Shown here in pieces: positions 63,726 through 64,000 of a stretch of DNA of 64,000 bases (positions within the stretch are counted from its first letter, which is position 1; each line of letters starts with the position of its first letter). The notes beneath the pieces are model-generated. The model was given only the letters and a program-made list of their open reading frames with translations. It was not told the origin of the DNA and made no database searches. This DNA is from Mytilus trossulus (taxonomy: Eukaryota; Mollusca; Bivalvia; Mytilida; Mytilidae). A program made the translations under genes and the position numbers. The stretch covers positions 10,244,195-10,308,194 of the forward strand of contig NC_086384.1 of the NCBI RefSeq assembly GCF_036588685.1, written 5' to 3'.

Positions 63726-64000
63726 GTATGTAACTGTTTTATTACTACTATCTTCAGTATTCAGGAAAAAACGAAAAAAAAACTCGTGTGATGGGGGAAA
63801 ATATATATTAAAATTGTCGTGTTACCAAATTATTTAAGGAACAGCTGATCGGCAACCTTGAGTCAGCCAATCAGATTGCTTTAAATCCACACACCTCTTA
63901 AAACATGTTGTTAGTTGCTAATCAATATCAATATGTCACGTACACTTATGAAGTTTTATATTCTAAATGAAATATCAACGATATCTTATCATACCTATTT

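Overview
The window looks like nuclear DNA of a marine bivalve, most likely a mussel (Mytilus or a close relative). Reasons: AT-rich sequence, spliced animal genes with GT/AG introns, and a very high load of dispersed repeats, fold-back elements and minisatellites that I recognise from mussel sequence. That recognition is from memory and no search was run. I see no bacterial, organellar or CRISPR feature.

Genes. Four loci are well supported. (1) 1-3914 and 9900-14086, minus strand: two tandem paralogues of a 12-helix major facilitator (MFS) transporter of the nodulin-like/NFD4-like type. Their first two coding exons have identical lengths (142 and 207 nt) and phases. The second gene is complete (448 aa); the first runs off the left edge. 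(2) 26199-27422, minus: an intronless Cys-loop receptor subunit (407 aa) of the nicotinic acetylcholine receptor-like group, missing most of the canonical agonist-binding aromatics. (3) 40100-41837, minus: a GT31 beta-1,3-galactosyltransferase-like type II Golgi enzyme (356 aa, two coding exons). (4) 63524-63725, plus: first exon of a glyoxylate/hydroxypyruvate reductase-like gene behind a CRE-like site and a TATA box; it continues past the right edge.

Mobile DNA fills most of the rest. A nearly full-length but broken APE-type LINE (about 18795-23575) sits inside an older dispersed repeat. Several reverse-transcriptase fragments of another family occur at 27.9, 36.3-37.0, 51.8-52.4, 53.2-53.7 and 57.9 kb. 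For reading the entries I name the recurrent families: A (GAAGATGTGGTATGATTGCC type), B (GAGAATGGAAATGGGGAATG type), C (ACGAAACGCGCG type), D (3' end of the RT element), E (AGCTCACCTGGCCCAAAGGG type) and F (AGACATCGGATTTGATGTCC type). At least six short TIR or fold-back elements are visible, some with target-site duplications or a reconstructable empty site.

Tandem arrays are the other striking component: monomers of 38, 56, 60, 38 (3 copies), 41 (higher-order), 51 and 21 bp. Three of them (60, 51, 21 bp) have monomers divisible by three and so carry long open frames (533, 529 and 277 codons) that look like repetitive proteins. I argue these are probably not genes, but the 21-bp array (heptapeptide KPPSYNR, superficially like mussel adhesive repeats) deserves a transcript check. 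The four genes show no functional link to one another apart from the tandem transporter pair.
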